Below, piece after piece: positions 49,925 through 58,340 of a stretch of 64,000 nucleotides of DNA. Both the position numbers and the translations under genes were made by a program. Position 1 is the first letter of the stretch. Every line of letters starts with the position of its first letter. The stretch is from Streptomyces sp. NBC_00483. Its GTDB lineage: Bacteria; Actinomycetota; Actinomycetes; Streptomycetales; Streptomycetaceae. The stretch is taken from assembly GCF_036013745.1 (NCBI RefSeq), contig NZ_CP107880.1, forward strand, positions 6,820,001-6,884,000, read 5' to 3'. The notes below the pieces were generated by a model, which was given only the letters and a program-made list of their open reading frames with translations, made no database searches and was not told the origin of the DNA.

Positions 49925-50631
49925 GTGCTCCGGGCAAGCCCGAGGAGTACTCGCACGGCCTGGTAAGCGACACCGTCGGGACGGTCAGCGATTGGCTCAG
50001 CCCCAGCTACTGGTCCCTTGAGGCCATCAAGTTCGTATTCCAGGCGGAGCAGGATCCGCTGGAACAGGCGCTCGGTTGGTTCGCGGGAGACTGGGAGGCG
50101 TACGTAAAGTGTGCCGAGATGTGGCAGAAGTCGGGGAGCTCACTCGGCGACTTGAGTGCCAATATCCAGTCCGGGAATCAGCGACTCGACCAGTCATGGG
50201 ACGGAAATGAGGCAGATGCCGCATATAAATACTTCGATGAGCTGGCAAAAAGGATCACCGAAGTCGGCACATCGCTGAAGGATCTTCAGGGCTACTACTC
50301 GGAGATTTCCCTTGCGGTGTACGAGGCGTTGAACCTCGTCAAAGGTGTGCTGACGGCGATGGCGGACGCCCTGATCCTCATCGAGATCGAGGTGGCTGCT
50401 GGAACGCTCTTGGTGGAAACGGGCGTTGGGGCCGTCGTCGGATACGGCCTGGCCGCGCTCGAAGTCGTGAAGGTGATCCGGCTGTGGGGGCAGGCGACCG
50501 AGGCCTACTCGGCGGCAGAGCAGTCAGTGAAGATCGCCGTCGCCGCGGCGGCGGCACTGTCAGGAACCATCGGGGTGGCGGTCAACCAGCTGCCGGCGGT
50601 GGGGGAGGGCTACGACCATCCGGCTGTTTGA
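49921..50631 (+). CDS. WXG-type substrate with hydrophobic C-terminal half, non-standard start
   Basis: The protein-like frame begins near a CTG at 49921 that overlaps the previous TGA (CTGA); the first ATG is at 50119, inside conserved-looking sequence. From the CTG it has 236 residues: QAEQDPLEQALGWFAGDWEA, SWDGNEADAAYKYFDELAKR (the WXG turn), then helices AMADALILIEIEVAAGTLLV and VKIAVAAAAALSGTIGVAVN. No catalytic domain is present. Either CTG initiation, a programmed or accidental frameshift from 49673, or an error explains the start. The cargo nature is fairly clear. Confidence 0.65.
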   Translation: MSAPGKPEEYSHGLVSDTVGTVSDWLSPSYWSLEAIKFVFQAEQDPLEQALGWFAGDWEAYVKCAEMWQKSGSSLGDLSANIQSGNQRLDQSWDGNEADAAYKYFDELAKRITEVGTSLKDLQGYYSEISLAVYEALNLVKGVLTAMADALILIEIEVAAGTLLVETGVGAVVGYGLAALEVVKVIRLWGQATEAYSAAEQSVKIAVAAAAALSGTIGVAVNQLPAVGEGYDHPAV

Positions 50632-50738
50632 CGGTCGTACGCACGTAGTCGTCGTGGGCCGCCTCGTAGGTCGCATCGTGGGTCATGACGCGTAATTGGG
50701 CACGCGCATCAGGTATTTGGGACAAGGGAGGCCCGCAG

Positions 50739-51131
50739 GTGGCCGAAGAGCAGGTCGGGGACGAGGAGTTCCTGGACATCGCCAGGGAGCCGGCACGCGC
50801 CAGGGCTCTGCGTAGTTCGCTCCAGCGCCTTGCGCAGGGTGGCGGCGGAGAGGTCGTCCAGGAGATGGCGAAGGAAGTACTCGCGGGCAGGGTGGGGTTG
50901 CGCGAGGCGATGCAGAACTCGGCCTACCGAGAGGCCCTGTCCGACCGGGTGCGCGACGGGTTCCGTGCGCTGGAGGAACTGCCGCCCGACGCGCGGCACG
51001 CCGCGGAGGACGAGGGGCGTCGCCGACTGACCACGTATCAGGACGAGATCGACGAGGAGCGGCGCCAGCGGGGCGGCGCGGCCCGGGAGGCTGGGCCGCG
51101 TCATGACGGGCGGGGCTGGAGGCTCTATTGA
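50739..51131 (+). CDS. Helical adaptor-like protein, divergent third copy
   Basis: A 130-residue protein from the GTG at 50739 with AGGGAGG upstream. ALRSSLQRLAQGGGGEVVQE, MAKEVLAGRVGLREAMQNSA and RALEELPPDARHAAEDEGRR align with LTASLRKVRD, LARQLLGGRMELKDVLDSSS and NMSPQERQQVRDYD of the copies at 26777 and 28705. It again follows a WXG-type substrate gene. The third copy is not homogenised with the other two. Role unknown, chaperone or adaptor inferred. Confidence 0.72.
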   Translation: MAEEQVGDEEFLDIAREPARARALRSSLQRLAQGGGGEVVQEMAKEVLAGRVGLREAMQNSAYREALSDRVRDGFRALEELPPDARHAAEDEGRRRLTTYQDEIDEERRQRGGAAREAGPRHDGRGWRLY

Positions 51132-51206
51132 GCTGGTCCGTTGGGCTGGTCCGTTGAGCTCGTCCACAGGGTTCGTCCAGTGAGCTCGTCCACCGGGTTC
51201 GCCTAC
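51128..51206. repeat. Short direct repeats in a gene-free gap
   Basis: Two 13-bp copies of TTG(A/G)GCTGGTCCG (51128-51153) are followed by two 26-27-bp copies starting TGAGCTCGTCCAC (51154-51206). The whole gap to 51440 holds these, an ATGCCCCATGGGGCAG palindrome near 51268 and the leader of the next module; no gene was seen. Confidence 0.7.
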
Positions 51207-51440
51207 TGAGTTGGTTCTGCGCCGACGCGGTCAGGAGGACATGAGGACGGGGTGATTGTGTCGCTTATGCCCCATGGGGCAGCGTATCCGCCGCACCTGT
51301 CGCGGAGTTGTGACGGGCAGCACCGAGCGGGGTGTGGGTGCCGTTCGATAAGCTATAGGCAGGCTTGTGACAGGGGACCGGACTTATCGCCCCCAACGGG
51401 AAGAACGGGACTAGCAGGATGAACGGGGAGGGCCAAGCGC

Positions 51441-51863
51441 ATGGCCGGTGACGGGTACAAGGTCGATCTGAGTGCGCTCGACCAGGTCATCAAGAAGCTG
51501 AACGGGATTATTGGCGACCTGGGCAAGGCGAACGCGGACACGAAGAGCAACACGTACCTGCCGCCGGGCGCATTGGGTACGAGCGTGGGTGGGCAGTGCA
51601 CGACGAGCGGGAGCACGTCGGGCGGCCGGTTCGAAGAGGCGGAAGCGTTGACTTCCGCCCACGCCGAGATGAAGGACTACCTTGAGGCCGTCGTCGCCCA
51701 CCTGGAGTCGGTGATGGACGACTTCGGCACGAAGACGAAGAAGGCGCACGGGGCATATCAGGACGCTGAAGCGGACACCTCGAACTCGATGCACGGGGCG
51801 AACCAGGCGTCGACTTCGTCCCCGGGGTCGGGGGTCGATGCGGGGTCGATGTCGGGTGTGTAG
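51441..51863 (+). CDS. Small WXG100-like secreted partner, second module
   Basis: A 140-residue helical protein with GGGGAGGGCC before the ATG. GYKVDLSALDQVIKKLNGII, then TSAHAEMKDYLEAVVAHLES and TKTKKAHGAYQDAEADTS; YQDAE is the YxxxE export signal. It is the paralogue of the 12612 protein. A Ser/Gly tail follows the motif. First gene of the second substrate / substrate / mycosin module, here on the plus strand. Confidence 0.87.
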   Translation: MAGDGYKVDLSALDQVIKKLNGIIGDLGKANADTKSNTYLPPGALGTSVGGQCTTSGSTSGGRFEEAEALTSAHAEMKDYLEAVVAHLESVMDDFGTKTKKAHGAYQDAEADTSNSMHGANQASTSSPGSGVDAGSMSGV

Positions 51864-51928
51864 TGACATCGAGGTCAGCAGTGGACGGGTAGGACACGAA
51901 GCGAGTGACGAAGGGGGCCTGGGGCGCA

Positions 51929-53329
51929 ATGAGTGACCAGGGCGCGGACTACACGTACCAGGCGCCGACGCAGTGCTACGTCGGCGACAACACGACCGAC
52001 TTCAAGAACCTGGACATGGACACCATGAAGGGCATGGTCCAGAACGCCAACCCTGAGAACGTACATCGTGCTGCCAGGGGCTGGACCGGTGTCCACGATC
52101 AGCTTGTCGCGGCCAAGGAGGCCTACGAACACGCTGTCTCCGAGGTGATGGAGCACTGGGAGGGCCCGTCGGCCGACCAGTTCCAGGCTCGGTCGAAGGT
52201 GATCTCGAAGAAGATCCATGACACGTCCACGTATGCGACGCAGGTCTCCACCGCGATGACGAGTGCGGCGAACGTGCTCGGGGACATCCAGAAGCAAGTC
52301 GTGGCTATGCAGAAGCCGTCCGCGGGCGAGAGCAGGTCCGACCGTCTCACGGACATCAACCGCGACGAGGACGGCCTCAACCGGGACCTCGCCGACAAGA
52401 ATGTGACTGCGCAGCAGATTGCTGATGGCCGCGAAGGCGACATGTCGGCGGGGCGCGAGGCGCAGATGGCCATGGCTGTGAAGATGGAGGCGCTGGGGGC
52501 GGCTTACAACTCGCAGACCAAGTCGATGGGGTCGTGGTCGAAGAGGGACCATGGTGACAGTGAGGAATACCCGGGCGAGCCTGGTGGCGTTGCTCCTGTG
52601 CCGATCGTCGCTGGTTCCGTAACCAGTCCTTCGGGCAGTGCCGGTTCTGGCAATCTCAGCCGTTCCGGCGCCTCGGGGTCGGCGGTCAAGGGTATGAAGT
52701 CGCCGACTGCCGGCGGCATCAGCGGGGGTATCGGCTCGCAGAAGCCGACGGCCGGTTCGCAGATCGGTGCCGGCAACCTCAGCTTCAACGGCGGCTCGGG
52801 AGCCGGAACTGGTGGTGTCGGCACGGGAACTGGTGCCGGTGGTATCGGTGGCGGCATGGCTGGTTCCGGAGCCGGTGGCGTCGGCTCCGGTGGACCTGGC
52901 GGCACGGGGATCGCCGGCGGGATCGGTGCTGGTGCAGGTCTTGGCGCGGGTGCTGCCGGTCGTGGTGGTGCGGGCGCTATGGGGCGCGGCGGACTTGGCG
53001 GAGGCGCGGGGTCCGGCGCAGCCGGTAAGGAAGCGGCGAAGGGCCTGAAGGGCAACTCGCTCGCTCGCACGAAGGGCGGCGAGATCGGCAAGTCCGTCGT
53101 CAAGCCGGGTTCCGGGCAGCAGGGCGGTTCCGCCCTGCGCCAGAAGCCGAAGACAGCGACCGGCGGTGCAGGACAGAATGCCGGACGCAATGGTCTTGCT
53201 GGGCACGGTGCACAGACAGGCAAGGGTAAGGACAAGAAGGGTCGCGACAACTCTCGTCCGGACTATCTGGTCGAGGATGAGGAGACCTGGGCAAACAGTC
53301 GCACTGTTAACCCCAGGGTCGTGGAATAG
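51929..53329 (+). CDS. Large glycine-rich WXG-type secreted substrate, second module
   Basis: A 466-residue protein from the ATG at 51929, chosen because AAGGGGG precedes it as in the paralogue; a GTG at 51905 is in frame. The N-terminal 200 residues are helical with VMEHWEGPSADQFQARSKVI at the WXG turn. Gly/Ala/Ser-rich sequence follows, and the C-terminus is PDYLVEDEETWANSRTVNPR then VVE. It mirrors the 11008 protein over its whole plan, with the same YxxxD-type end. The repeats differ in composition. Confidence 0.87.
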   Translation: MSDQGADYTYQAPTQCYVGDNTTDFKNLDMDTMKGMVQNANPENVHRAARGWTGVHDQLVAAKEAYEHAVSEVMEHWEGPSADQFQARSKVISKKIHDTSTYATQVSTAMTSAANVLGDIQKQVVAMQKPSAGESRSDRLTDINRDEDGLNRDLADKNVTAQQIADGREGDMSAGREAQMAMAVKMEALGAAYNSQTKSMGSWSKRDHGDSEEYPGEPGGVAPVPIVAGSVTSPSGSAGSGNLSRSGASGSAVKGMKSPTAGGISGGIGSQKPTAGSQIGAGNLSFNGGSGAGTGGVGTGTGAGGIGGGMAGSGAGGVGSGGPGGTGIAGGIGAGAGLGAGAAGRGGAGAMGRGGLGGGAGSGAAGKEAAKGLKGNSLARTKGGEIGKSVVKPGSGQQGGSALRQKPKTATGGAGQNAGRNGLAGHGAQTGKGKDKKGRDNSRPDYLVEDEETWANSRTVNPRVVE

Positions 53330-53365
53330 TCGGGCCTACTGGTTAAGTATGCGGTGAAGACAAGA

Positions 53366-53397
53366 CGGGGTCCGCAGCCTTCGGGCTGTGGGCCCCG
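53366..53397 (+). terminator. Hairpin with TTCG loop between Gly-rich substrate gene and mycosin gene
   Basis: A 14-bp stem with two G-T-type pairs (CGGGGTCCGCAGCC, 53366-53379, against 53384-53397) closes on a TTCG tetraloop. It occupies the same place as 10963-10992 in the first module, between substrate stop and mycosin start, 24 bases before the mycosin ATG. Terminator or attenuator are both possible. Confidence 0.7.
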
Positions 53398-53421
53398 CCC
53401 TGCGAGGGAAGGTGTTACGGC

Positions 53422-54750
53422 ATGAGCTTCACGCGAGCGCTGCGCGCGGTCGGCGCTGCGGCAGCGGCGGGAGCGCTGCTTTTCGCGGCCGCGCCGACGG
53501 CGTCGGCAGATCAGGTGCGAGATGACCAGTGGGTCTTGTCGGCGTTCTCGGCTGACAAGATCTGGGACGTGGCGACCGGAAAGGGAGTCACGGTCGCCGT
53601 GATTGACGAGGGCGTGGACGCGAACCATCCTGACCTCAAGGGCAACGTCCTGGCGGGCAAAGATTTCAAGTCTGGGGATGACGACGCTTCGCCCGAGGAC
53701 GGCGACAGCCATGGCACAGGCATGGCGGGCGATATCGCGGCGCACGGTCATGGGGCGAACGGGGAGAACGGCGTCAAGGGTTTGGCTCCAGAGGCCAAGA
53801 TCCTCCCAATCCGCGACTTCGGTGGGGACTGTTTCGTACGGTCCATCCGCTACGCAGTCGATCACGGGGCTCAGGTCATCAACATCTCGCAAACGGCTAG
53901 CAGCTGCGCAGACAAGAGTTCGGTACTCAAGGCGATTGCCTACGCTGATGGCAAGGGCGTACCGGTTGTTGTTTCCTCCGGAAATGAAGGAAAGAACGCG
54001 GACGACGTGTTGCCCGTCAGCTATCCAGGCATCGTCGGGGTGGGCGCCGTGTCGAGGAGCGGTGAGATTTGGAGCAAGTCGAACCACGGCGATTCTGTAC
54101 TCCTCACCGCTCCTGGAGACGGGATTGTCAGCACTGGCTCTGGACCTAGCGGTTATGCCAAATCAGATGGCACGTCAGACGCCACCGCCTACGTCTCCTC
54201 AGCCCTAGCCCTCCTCAAGCAGAAGTTCCCCGAACTCTCCGCAGGCCAGCTCGTCAATCGCCTGGCTAAGACCGCTGGCCTCCCCGCCTCTGCGAAGGGC
54301 ACGTCGCTCCCCGACGAGCACTACGGCTACGGCTTCATTCAGCCGCTGGCCGCGCTCACGAAGGACGTCCCGGCCGGTTCCAAGAACGGCCCGCTCAAGA
54401 TCGACCAGTTGAATGCCGCCGTCGGCAAGACCAGCAGTGACGGCGCCTCAGCCCCGTCCTCTTCCTCGCCCGACGCCGCCTCCGACTCCGGCGGTATCAG
54501 TACCGGCCTAATCATCGGCATCGCCGCAGGCGTCCTCGTCGTTCTGGCGATCGTCGTGATCGTGATCATGCGCAGTCGCAAGAACAATGGCGGCGGCCCG
54601 CCCCCGCCCCCCGGTGGTGGCTGGGGTGGCGGAGGCAATCAGCCGTATGCGGCGCAGCAGCCGTACCCCGGCTCGTACCCGCAACAGGCACCTCCCGCCC
54701 CGGGCTCGTACCCGCAGGCCCCCTCGCAACCGCCGTACGGTCAGCAGTAG
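53422..54750 (+). CDS. Type VII secretion mycosin with proline-rich tail, second module
   Basis: A 442-residue S8 protease: signal peptide ending near PTASADQ, Asp in VAVIDEGVDANH, His in GDSHGTGMAGDIAA, Asn in SSGNEGKN, Ser in SDGTSDATAYVSS. The Ser loop has GTSD where most mycosins have GTSM/P/F; Ser itself is present. One C-terminal helix (LIIGIAAGVLVVLAIVVIVI) precedes a Pro/Tyr tail (YPGSYPQQAPPAPGSYPQAP). It is the closest in plan to the mycosin at 9532 and again is third in its module. GGGAAGG lies upstream of the ATG. Confidence 0.93.
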   Translation: MSFTRALRAVGAAAAAGALLFAAAPTASADQVRDDQWVLSAFSADKIWDVATGKGVTVAVIDEGVDANHPDLKGNVLAGKDFKSGDDDASPEDGDSHGTGMAGDIAAHGHGANGENGVKGLAPEAKILPIRDFGGDCFVRSIRYAVDHGAQVINISQTASSCADKSSVLKAIAYADGKGVPVVVSSGNEGKNADDVLPVSYPGIVGVGAVSRSGEIWSKSNHGDSVLLTAPGDGIVSTGSGPSGYAKSDGTSDATAYVSSALALLKQKFPELSAGQLVNRLAKTAGLPASAKGTSLPDEHYGYGFIQPLAALTKDVPAGSKNGPLKIDQLNAAVGKTSSDGASAPSSSSPDAASDSGGISTGLIIGIAAGVLVVLAIVVIVIMRSRKNNGGGPPPPPGGGWGGGGNQPYAAQQPYPGSYPQQAPPAPGSYPQAPSQPPYGQQ

Positions 54751-54909
54751 TTACCGCTCAGCGGGAGTCATCCGCGCCCCCCGTCCGTCCCTGACGACGT
54801 GGGGCGCGTTGCGTTAACAGGGCGCCTGATGCGGGCTTGGCCACGCCTGGCCCCTGGTGTGCGTGGCCGTCGTAGCTCGCGGTCTTGGGCGAGCGGTACG
54901 AGAAAGGCA

Positions 54910-54942
54910 TGGGACCCGCAGCCACGAAGACTGCGGGCCCCA
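54910..54942. terminator. Hairpin between two converging mycosin genes
   Basis: A 12-bp stem with one mismatch (TGGGACCCGCAG, 54910-54921, against 54931-54942) lies in the gap between the two mycosins at 53422 and 54975. Another shorter pair (CGCGCCCC, near 54773, with GGGGCGCG) is just before it. Confidence 0.6.
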
Positions 54943-54974
54943 GCTCTGTGCGGCGTCATGCTCAGTAGGCGGCC

Positions 54975-56186
54975 TCAGTAAGCCGCCATGGAGGGCGGCT
55001 GCGGAGCGCCCACCCGCTGTTGCTGCTCCCAGTCGCGGCGCCTGCGACGGCCGCGGCGGAACAGGAGGAATCCGCCTGCGCAGATGAGCAGGCCGACGAC
55101 GGCGAAGGCGATGGACACGATGGTGGTTTCGGAGTCCATTCCGTAGCCGACACGTGAGGGTGTTCCGTCATCGCCGGGGCCGAAGTGCTTGCCGGCGCCG
55201 GCGGTGCCCACTGCCATCTTCTGGGCGGGGCTCAGCTTGGCTGCCGCGGCGAGTGCGGCCTGGGCGTTGACCATTCCGTAGCCCGTCTGCGGGTTGTGGC
55301 CCCGCTGGTGGGTGGAAGCGGTGCGTTCCAGCGCCTGCGTGATCTGGTACGGGGCGAGTTTCGGGTGCTGCTCGCGCATCAGGGCGACCACGCCCGAGAC
55401 CAGAGCGGTGGCGGGAGACGTGCCGTCGATCCGCTCCGTTGTCCGCGTACCGGCCTTCGCCGCGGTGACGCTGACTCCGGGGGCCGCGATGTCGACGTAG
55501 TTGTGAACGGTCGAGAACGAAGCCCGCTGCCCGCGGCGATCGGCCGCGGCGACGGTCACGACACCGGGGTCCCCGGAGGGGAAGGCGAAATCGTTCTCGT
55601 CCATGGTCTCTTCGCTGACGTCGCCGGCGTTGCCCGCACCGTTGACGATGGAGATGCCCTTGGACAGTGCGTATTGGACGGCGGCGTCCAACTGGGCGTC
55701 GAAGGACGTCCCGATGCCTTCCATGCCCAGGGAGATGGAGATGACGTCGGCGCCGTGGTCCGCGGCGTAGCGGATGCCTTCGGTCAGGACTTTCTCGTTC
55801 CCGGTGTTGTCGTCGCCCAGCACCCTGATACCCAACACCTTTGCCTGAGGCGCCACTTCCAGGACGTTGGATGCCATCGCGGTGCCGTGCCCGCCGTAGG
55901 AACTCGACGACTTGTCCGCGCCGCCGAGAATGTCCGGGCCTTCGGTCACGCGGCCATGCAGGGCCGGGTGGTCGGTCTGGATCCCGGTGTCCAGCACCGC
56001 CACGGTGATGCCGGACCCCTTGCCGGCCTTCTGCGCCTGCGGTACCGACATGGCGGGCAACTCCCAGCGGGCCGGTGCCGCCTGGGCGGGTTGCTGGAGC
56101 GCCCCGAATGCGATCACGGCACTCAGCGGCACCGTGATGGTCCGCAGGAACGTATTCAGTCGGGTCCTGCTGGATCGGCTAGGCAT
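54975..56186 (-). CDS. Fourth type VII secretion mycosin
   Basis: A 403-residue S8 protease with an N-terminal signal (VPLSAVIAFGALQQPAQAAP), Asp in VAVLDTGIQTDH, His in YGGHGTAMASNV, Asn in GAGNAGD and Ser in IDGTSPATALVSG. A helix (IVSIAFAVVGLLICAGGFLL) is followed by a short basic tail (FRRGRRRRRDWEQQQ), like that of the EccB-linked mycosin and unlike the two with proline-rich tails. The start overlaps the stop of the 56179 membrane protein by eight bases, so they are co-translated. It converges on the module-2 mycosin. Confidence 0.93.
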   Translation of the reverse strand: MPSRSSRTRLNTFLRTITVPLSAVIAFGALQQPAQAAPARWELPAMSVPQAQKAGKGSGITVAVLDTGIQTDHPALHGRVTEGPDILGGADKSSSSYGGHGTAMASNVLEVAPQAKVLGIRVLGDDNTGNEKVLTEGIRYAADHGADVISISLGMEGIGTSFDAQLDAAVQYALSKGISIVNGAGNAGDVSEETMDENDFAFPSGDPGVVTVAAADRRGQRASFSTVHNYVDIAAPGVSVTAAKAGTRTTERIDGTSPATALVSGVVALMREQHPKLAPYQITQALERTASTHQRGHNPQTGYGMVNAQAALAAAAKLSPAQKMAVGTAGAGKHFGPGDDGTPSRVGYGMDSETTIVSIAFAVVGLLICAGGFLLFRRGRRRRRDWEQQQRVGAPQPPSMAAY

Positions 56187-57132
56187 CGTCGTCGGCCTTC
56201 CCGTCGATCACCTGGTTGACGTGGTAGCCGGAGATGCTGGCGAAGTTGGTCGCCATTCTCTTGTACGCCTCCGTCTCGTCGCCCTGCGTGCGAGTCCAGG
56301 GCTGGGGGAGACGTCCCCAACTGCGCTGTGCGTCGACTGATCCCACCGAAAACGCCATGACGTACGGAGTCTGTGAGGTTCCCGCGCTCAAGGGGGCGAA
56401 GGAATTGGCCACGACGTTGCGCTTCGACCAGCCCGAGGCCAACGTCTTGGGGACCGGGTAGGGGGTGACGCCGGGCGGATTCAGCTCGGTTTCGGTGTCG
56501 GTCTCGGAGTACTGGTCGGCCAGTTCCGTCGCGGCGGCGCTGTTGCCGAGCACGATGAGGGAGACAGTGGCCGCCGCCTCGCCGCCCTGGTCGACATAGG
56601 TCGCACGGAGCACCGTCTTGCAGCCGCCGGCGGTGGCCTGTTGGAGCAGCTTGCCGCTCAGCACCTCGTCGCACTTCGCGGCCTGCGCGATGCCCTGACG
56701 CACCCAACCCGGGTTGTCGTAGACGGTACCCAGTTCCGACATCGTGTCGGGGAAGAGCTTGTCGCTCTCCAGATTGTGCCAGGCCTTCGGAGCGAAGGCA
56801 TCGTTGAACTTCGTGATCCGGGCGTCCTTGATGTTGGCCGCGAGGAGCCCGGCTCCAATGAGGAGAGGAAGAACGCCGACGACGAGGACGATGATTCCCC
56901 AGACACGCTGTGCCTTGCCGGGAGGCTTGGCGGCAGGGCCGGGCGCATACGCGTACGGAGACGGAGCCTGGTGCGGCATGAACGGGCCGGGAGGGCCGGG
57001 TGGCGGGGGGCTGGTGGGAGGTGCGCCGACGGGAGGAGCGCCCCAGGCGGGTGGCTGCTGAGGAGGTGGCACAGGCGGGGGAGAAGTGGGGTACGTGCTG
57101 GAGTATCTAGGGTCCTCTGGCGGGTGACTCAT
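56179..57132 (-). CDS. Single-pass membrane protein coupled to a mycosin
   Basis: A 317-residue protein. Residues 1-72 are Pro-rich with PSPYAYAPGPA, one helix lies at about 77-101 (VWGIIVLVVGVLPLLIGAGL), and the remaining 215 residues form an outer domain with CDEVLSGKLLQQATAGGCKT. The plan matches the 8500 protein next to another mycosin; residue-level similarity is weak. Translational coupling with the mycosin suggests the two proteins act together, for example as inhibitor or docking partner of the protease. Confidence 0.8.
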   Translation of the reverse strand: MSHPPEDPRYSSTYPTSPPPVPPPQQPPAWGAPPVGAPPTSPPPPGPPGPFMPHQAPSPYAYAPGPAAKPPGKAQRVWGIIVLVVGVLPLLIGAGLLAANIKDARITKFNDAFAPKAWHNLESDKLFPDTMSELGTVYDNPGWVRQGIAQAAKCDEVLSGKLLQQATAGGCKTVLRATYVDQGGEAAATVSLIVLGNSAAATELADQYSETDTETELNPPGVTPYPVPKTLASGWSKRNVVANSFAPLSAGTSQTPYVMAFSVGSVDAQRSWGRLPQPWTRTQGDETEAYKRMATNFASISGYHVNQVIDGKADDDA

Positions 57133-57329
57133 CGGCCTCTCTGATCCGTTCGCATTTCTGGTGATTTCTTGTTCGTTCGGTGTCTGGGCTCAGTCGGACG
57201 CCAAGCCCAAGGAGCACTACGCTCTTGCCTGATCGCACGAACATACTCACCTACTTGGTGGTCGCTACAGTCACCTTCGGTATTGCGTTGGCCACTCCTG
57301 TGGTTCTGGAAGTGCACCAGGAAAGCGCA

Positions 57330-57926
57330 TCAGCAGGAGAAGACGTCTCCCGCCAGGTAGTCGGCAGCCTTCGTGGCCGCGGTGGCGAACTGGCGGCGCT
57401 TCGTCGCGTCGAGGCCCTGGGCGGGCGGCATGTCCTTGACCTCAATCTCCAGCACAGCCTTGCCTTTATCGAACACGCCTGGCGCGATGCAGGGGACGTC
57501 GACCATCGCCCGGTTGTTGGTGACCGCGCCCGTCACCGAATCCACGCTAAAGGTGTCGACCGTCCCTGCGAAAGTGGAGGACGGTGTCGGGTTCGTGCCA
57601 TTCCGGGGTGTCGATGTACCGGCGCCGTTGTTCACGGTCTTTGTCCACAGGTAGGAGATGCGGACGGAGTGTTCCGCGCCGTACTGCCAGCAGTCGCCGT
57701 ATGCCTTCCACGTGGTCGGGTGGAAGCGGGTGGTGTCCTCGGAGGCGATACCGCCGTCCCCGACCAGGGGGCCGAACACCGAGCCGGCGAGCTTGCCGTC
57801 GCAGACCCTGGATGCGGTACTCGGCATGACGGGAGTCTTGTCGCTGCAGCTGGTCAGGGCGAGCAGGAGCAGGGCGATGACGGCGCTCGGCCCACACTGA
57901 GGGCGCCTGTCGGCCTTGGCGCTCAC
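57330..57926 (-). CDS. Lipoprotein of unknown function
   Basis: A 198-residue protein from the GTG at 57926, which overlaps the stop of the upstream decayed gene (GTGA). A basic N-terminus and IALLLLALTSC form a lipoprotein signal with Cys27 as the lipid site. The mature part has CDGKLAGSVFGPL, YGDCWQYG, VDVPCIAPGVFDKGKAVLEI and ends YLAGDVFSC, four or more cysteines likely in disulfides. It looks like the extracellular receptor-like lipoproteins common in streptomycetes. The 57133-57329 gap has no gene that I can see. Confidence 0.78.
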   Translation of the reverse strand: MSAKADRRPQCGPSAVIALLLLALTSCSDKTPVMPSTASRVCDGKLAGSVFGPLVGDGGIASEDTTRFHPTTWKAYGDCWQYGAEHSVRISYLWTKTVNNGAGTSTPRNGTNPTPSSTFAGTVDTFSVDSVTGAVTNNRAMVDVPCIAPGVFDKGKAVLEIEVKDMPPAQGLDATKRRQFATAATKAADYLAGDVFSC

Positions 57927-58340
57927 TTGTCGTTCACCGAGGCGTTCCACGTCGCACCCGCGATGTATTCGTCTCTGGCCGCTCGCTCAATGGCCCCGCT
58001 GTCCACGTTGACGTCCCCTTGTGACATGTCGATTCCGCGGCCTGATATGCCAGTCGAAGCGAGGCGGCGCTGGAGGAGCCGGCCGCCTTCATACCGTCCG
58101 CGTAGTCCTTGGCCGATGCGGAGTTGGCTTCGTCTCCGGTGTCGCGCTGAGCTCGCTTGACGACGAGTTCCTGGATGTCCTCGACGGCGAACCCGGCGAC
58201 GTCTCCGGCCACGGGTGAGGCCGCCGCGGTGGCGCCGCCGACGGCCATCGACAATCCGCGTCCCACCATTTATCGGTGGTGGCGACGGCGTCGTTGTAGT
58301 CGGCGTCGGAGGCGGAGTGCGCATCGTGTATCGGCCAACG
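57923..58340 (-). pseudogene. Frameshifted remnant of a larger T7SS-type gene
   Basis: Protein-like minus-strand sequence passes through three frames: HSASDADYNDAVATTDKW, then VGGATAAASPVAGDVAGFAV, EDIQELVVKRAQRDTGDEAN, AASLRLAYQAA, and finally ISGRGIDMSQGDVNVDSGAI and NASVNDK. The joined product resembles the C-terminus of a large helical ESX-type substrate. Two or more shifts are needed and the 5' end is lost near 58340. Its stop still overlaps the lipoprotein start. Confidence 0.68.

Noticed and set aside
53422..54750. Loss of protease activity in the mycosin because of GTSD in the Ser loop
   Set aside because: The catalytic Ser and the Asp, His and Asn sites are all present; the changed residue is one after the Ser and varies in the family.
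54975..56219. A 344-residue plus frame opposite the fourth mycosin
   Set aside because: Shadow; the minus frame has the complete catalytic site and signal peptide.
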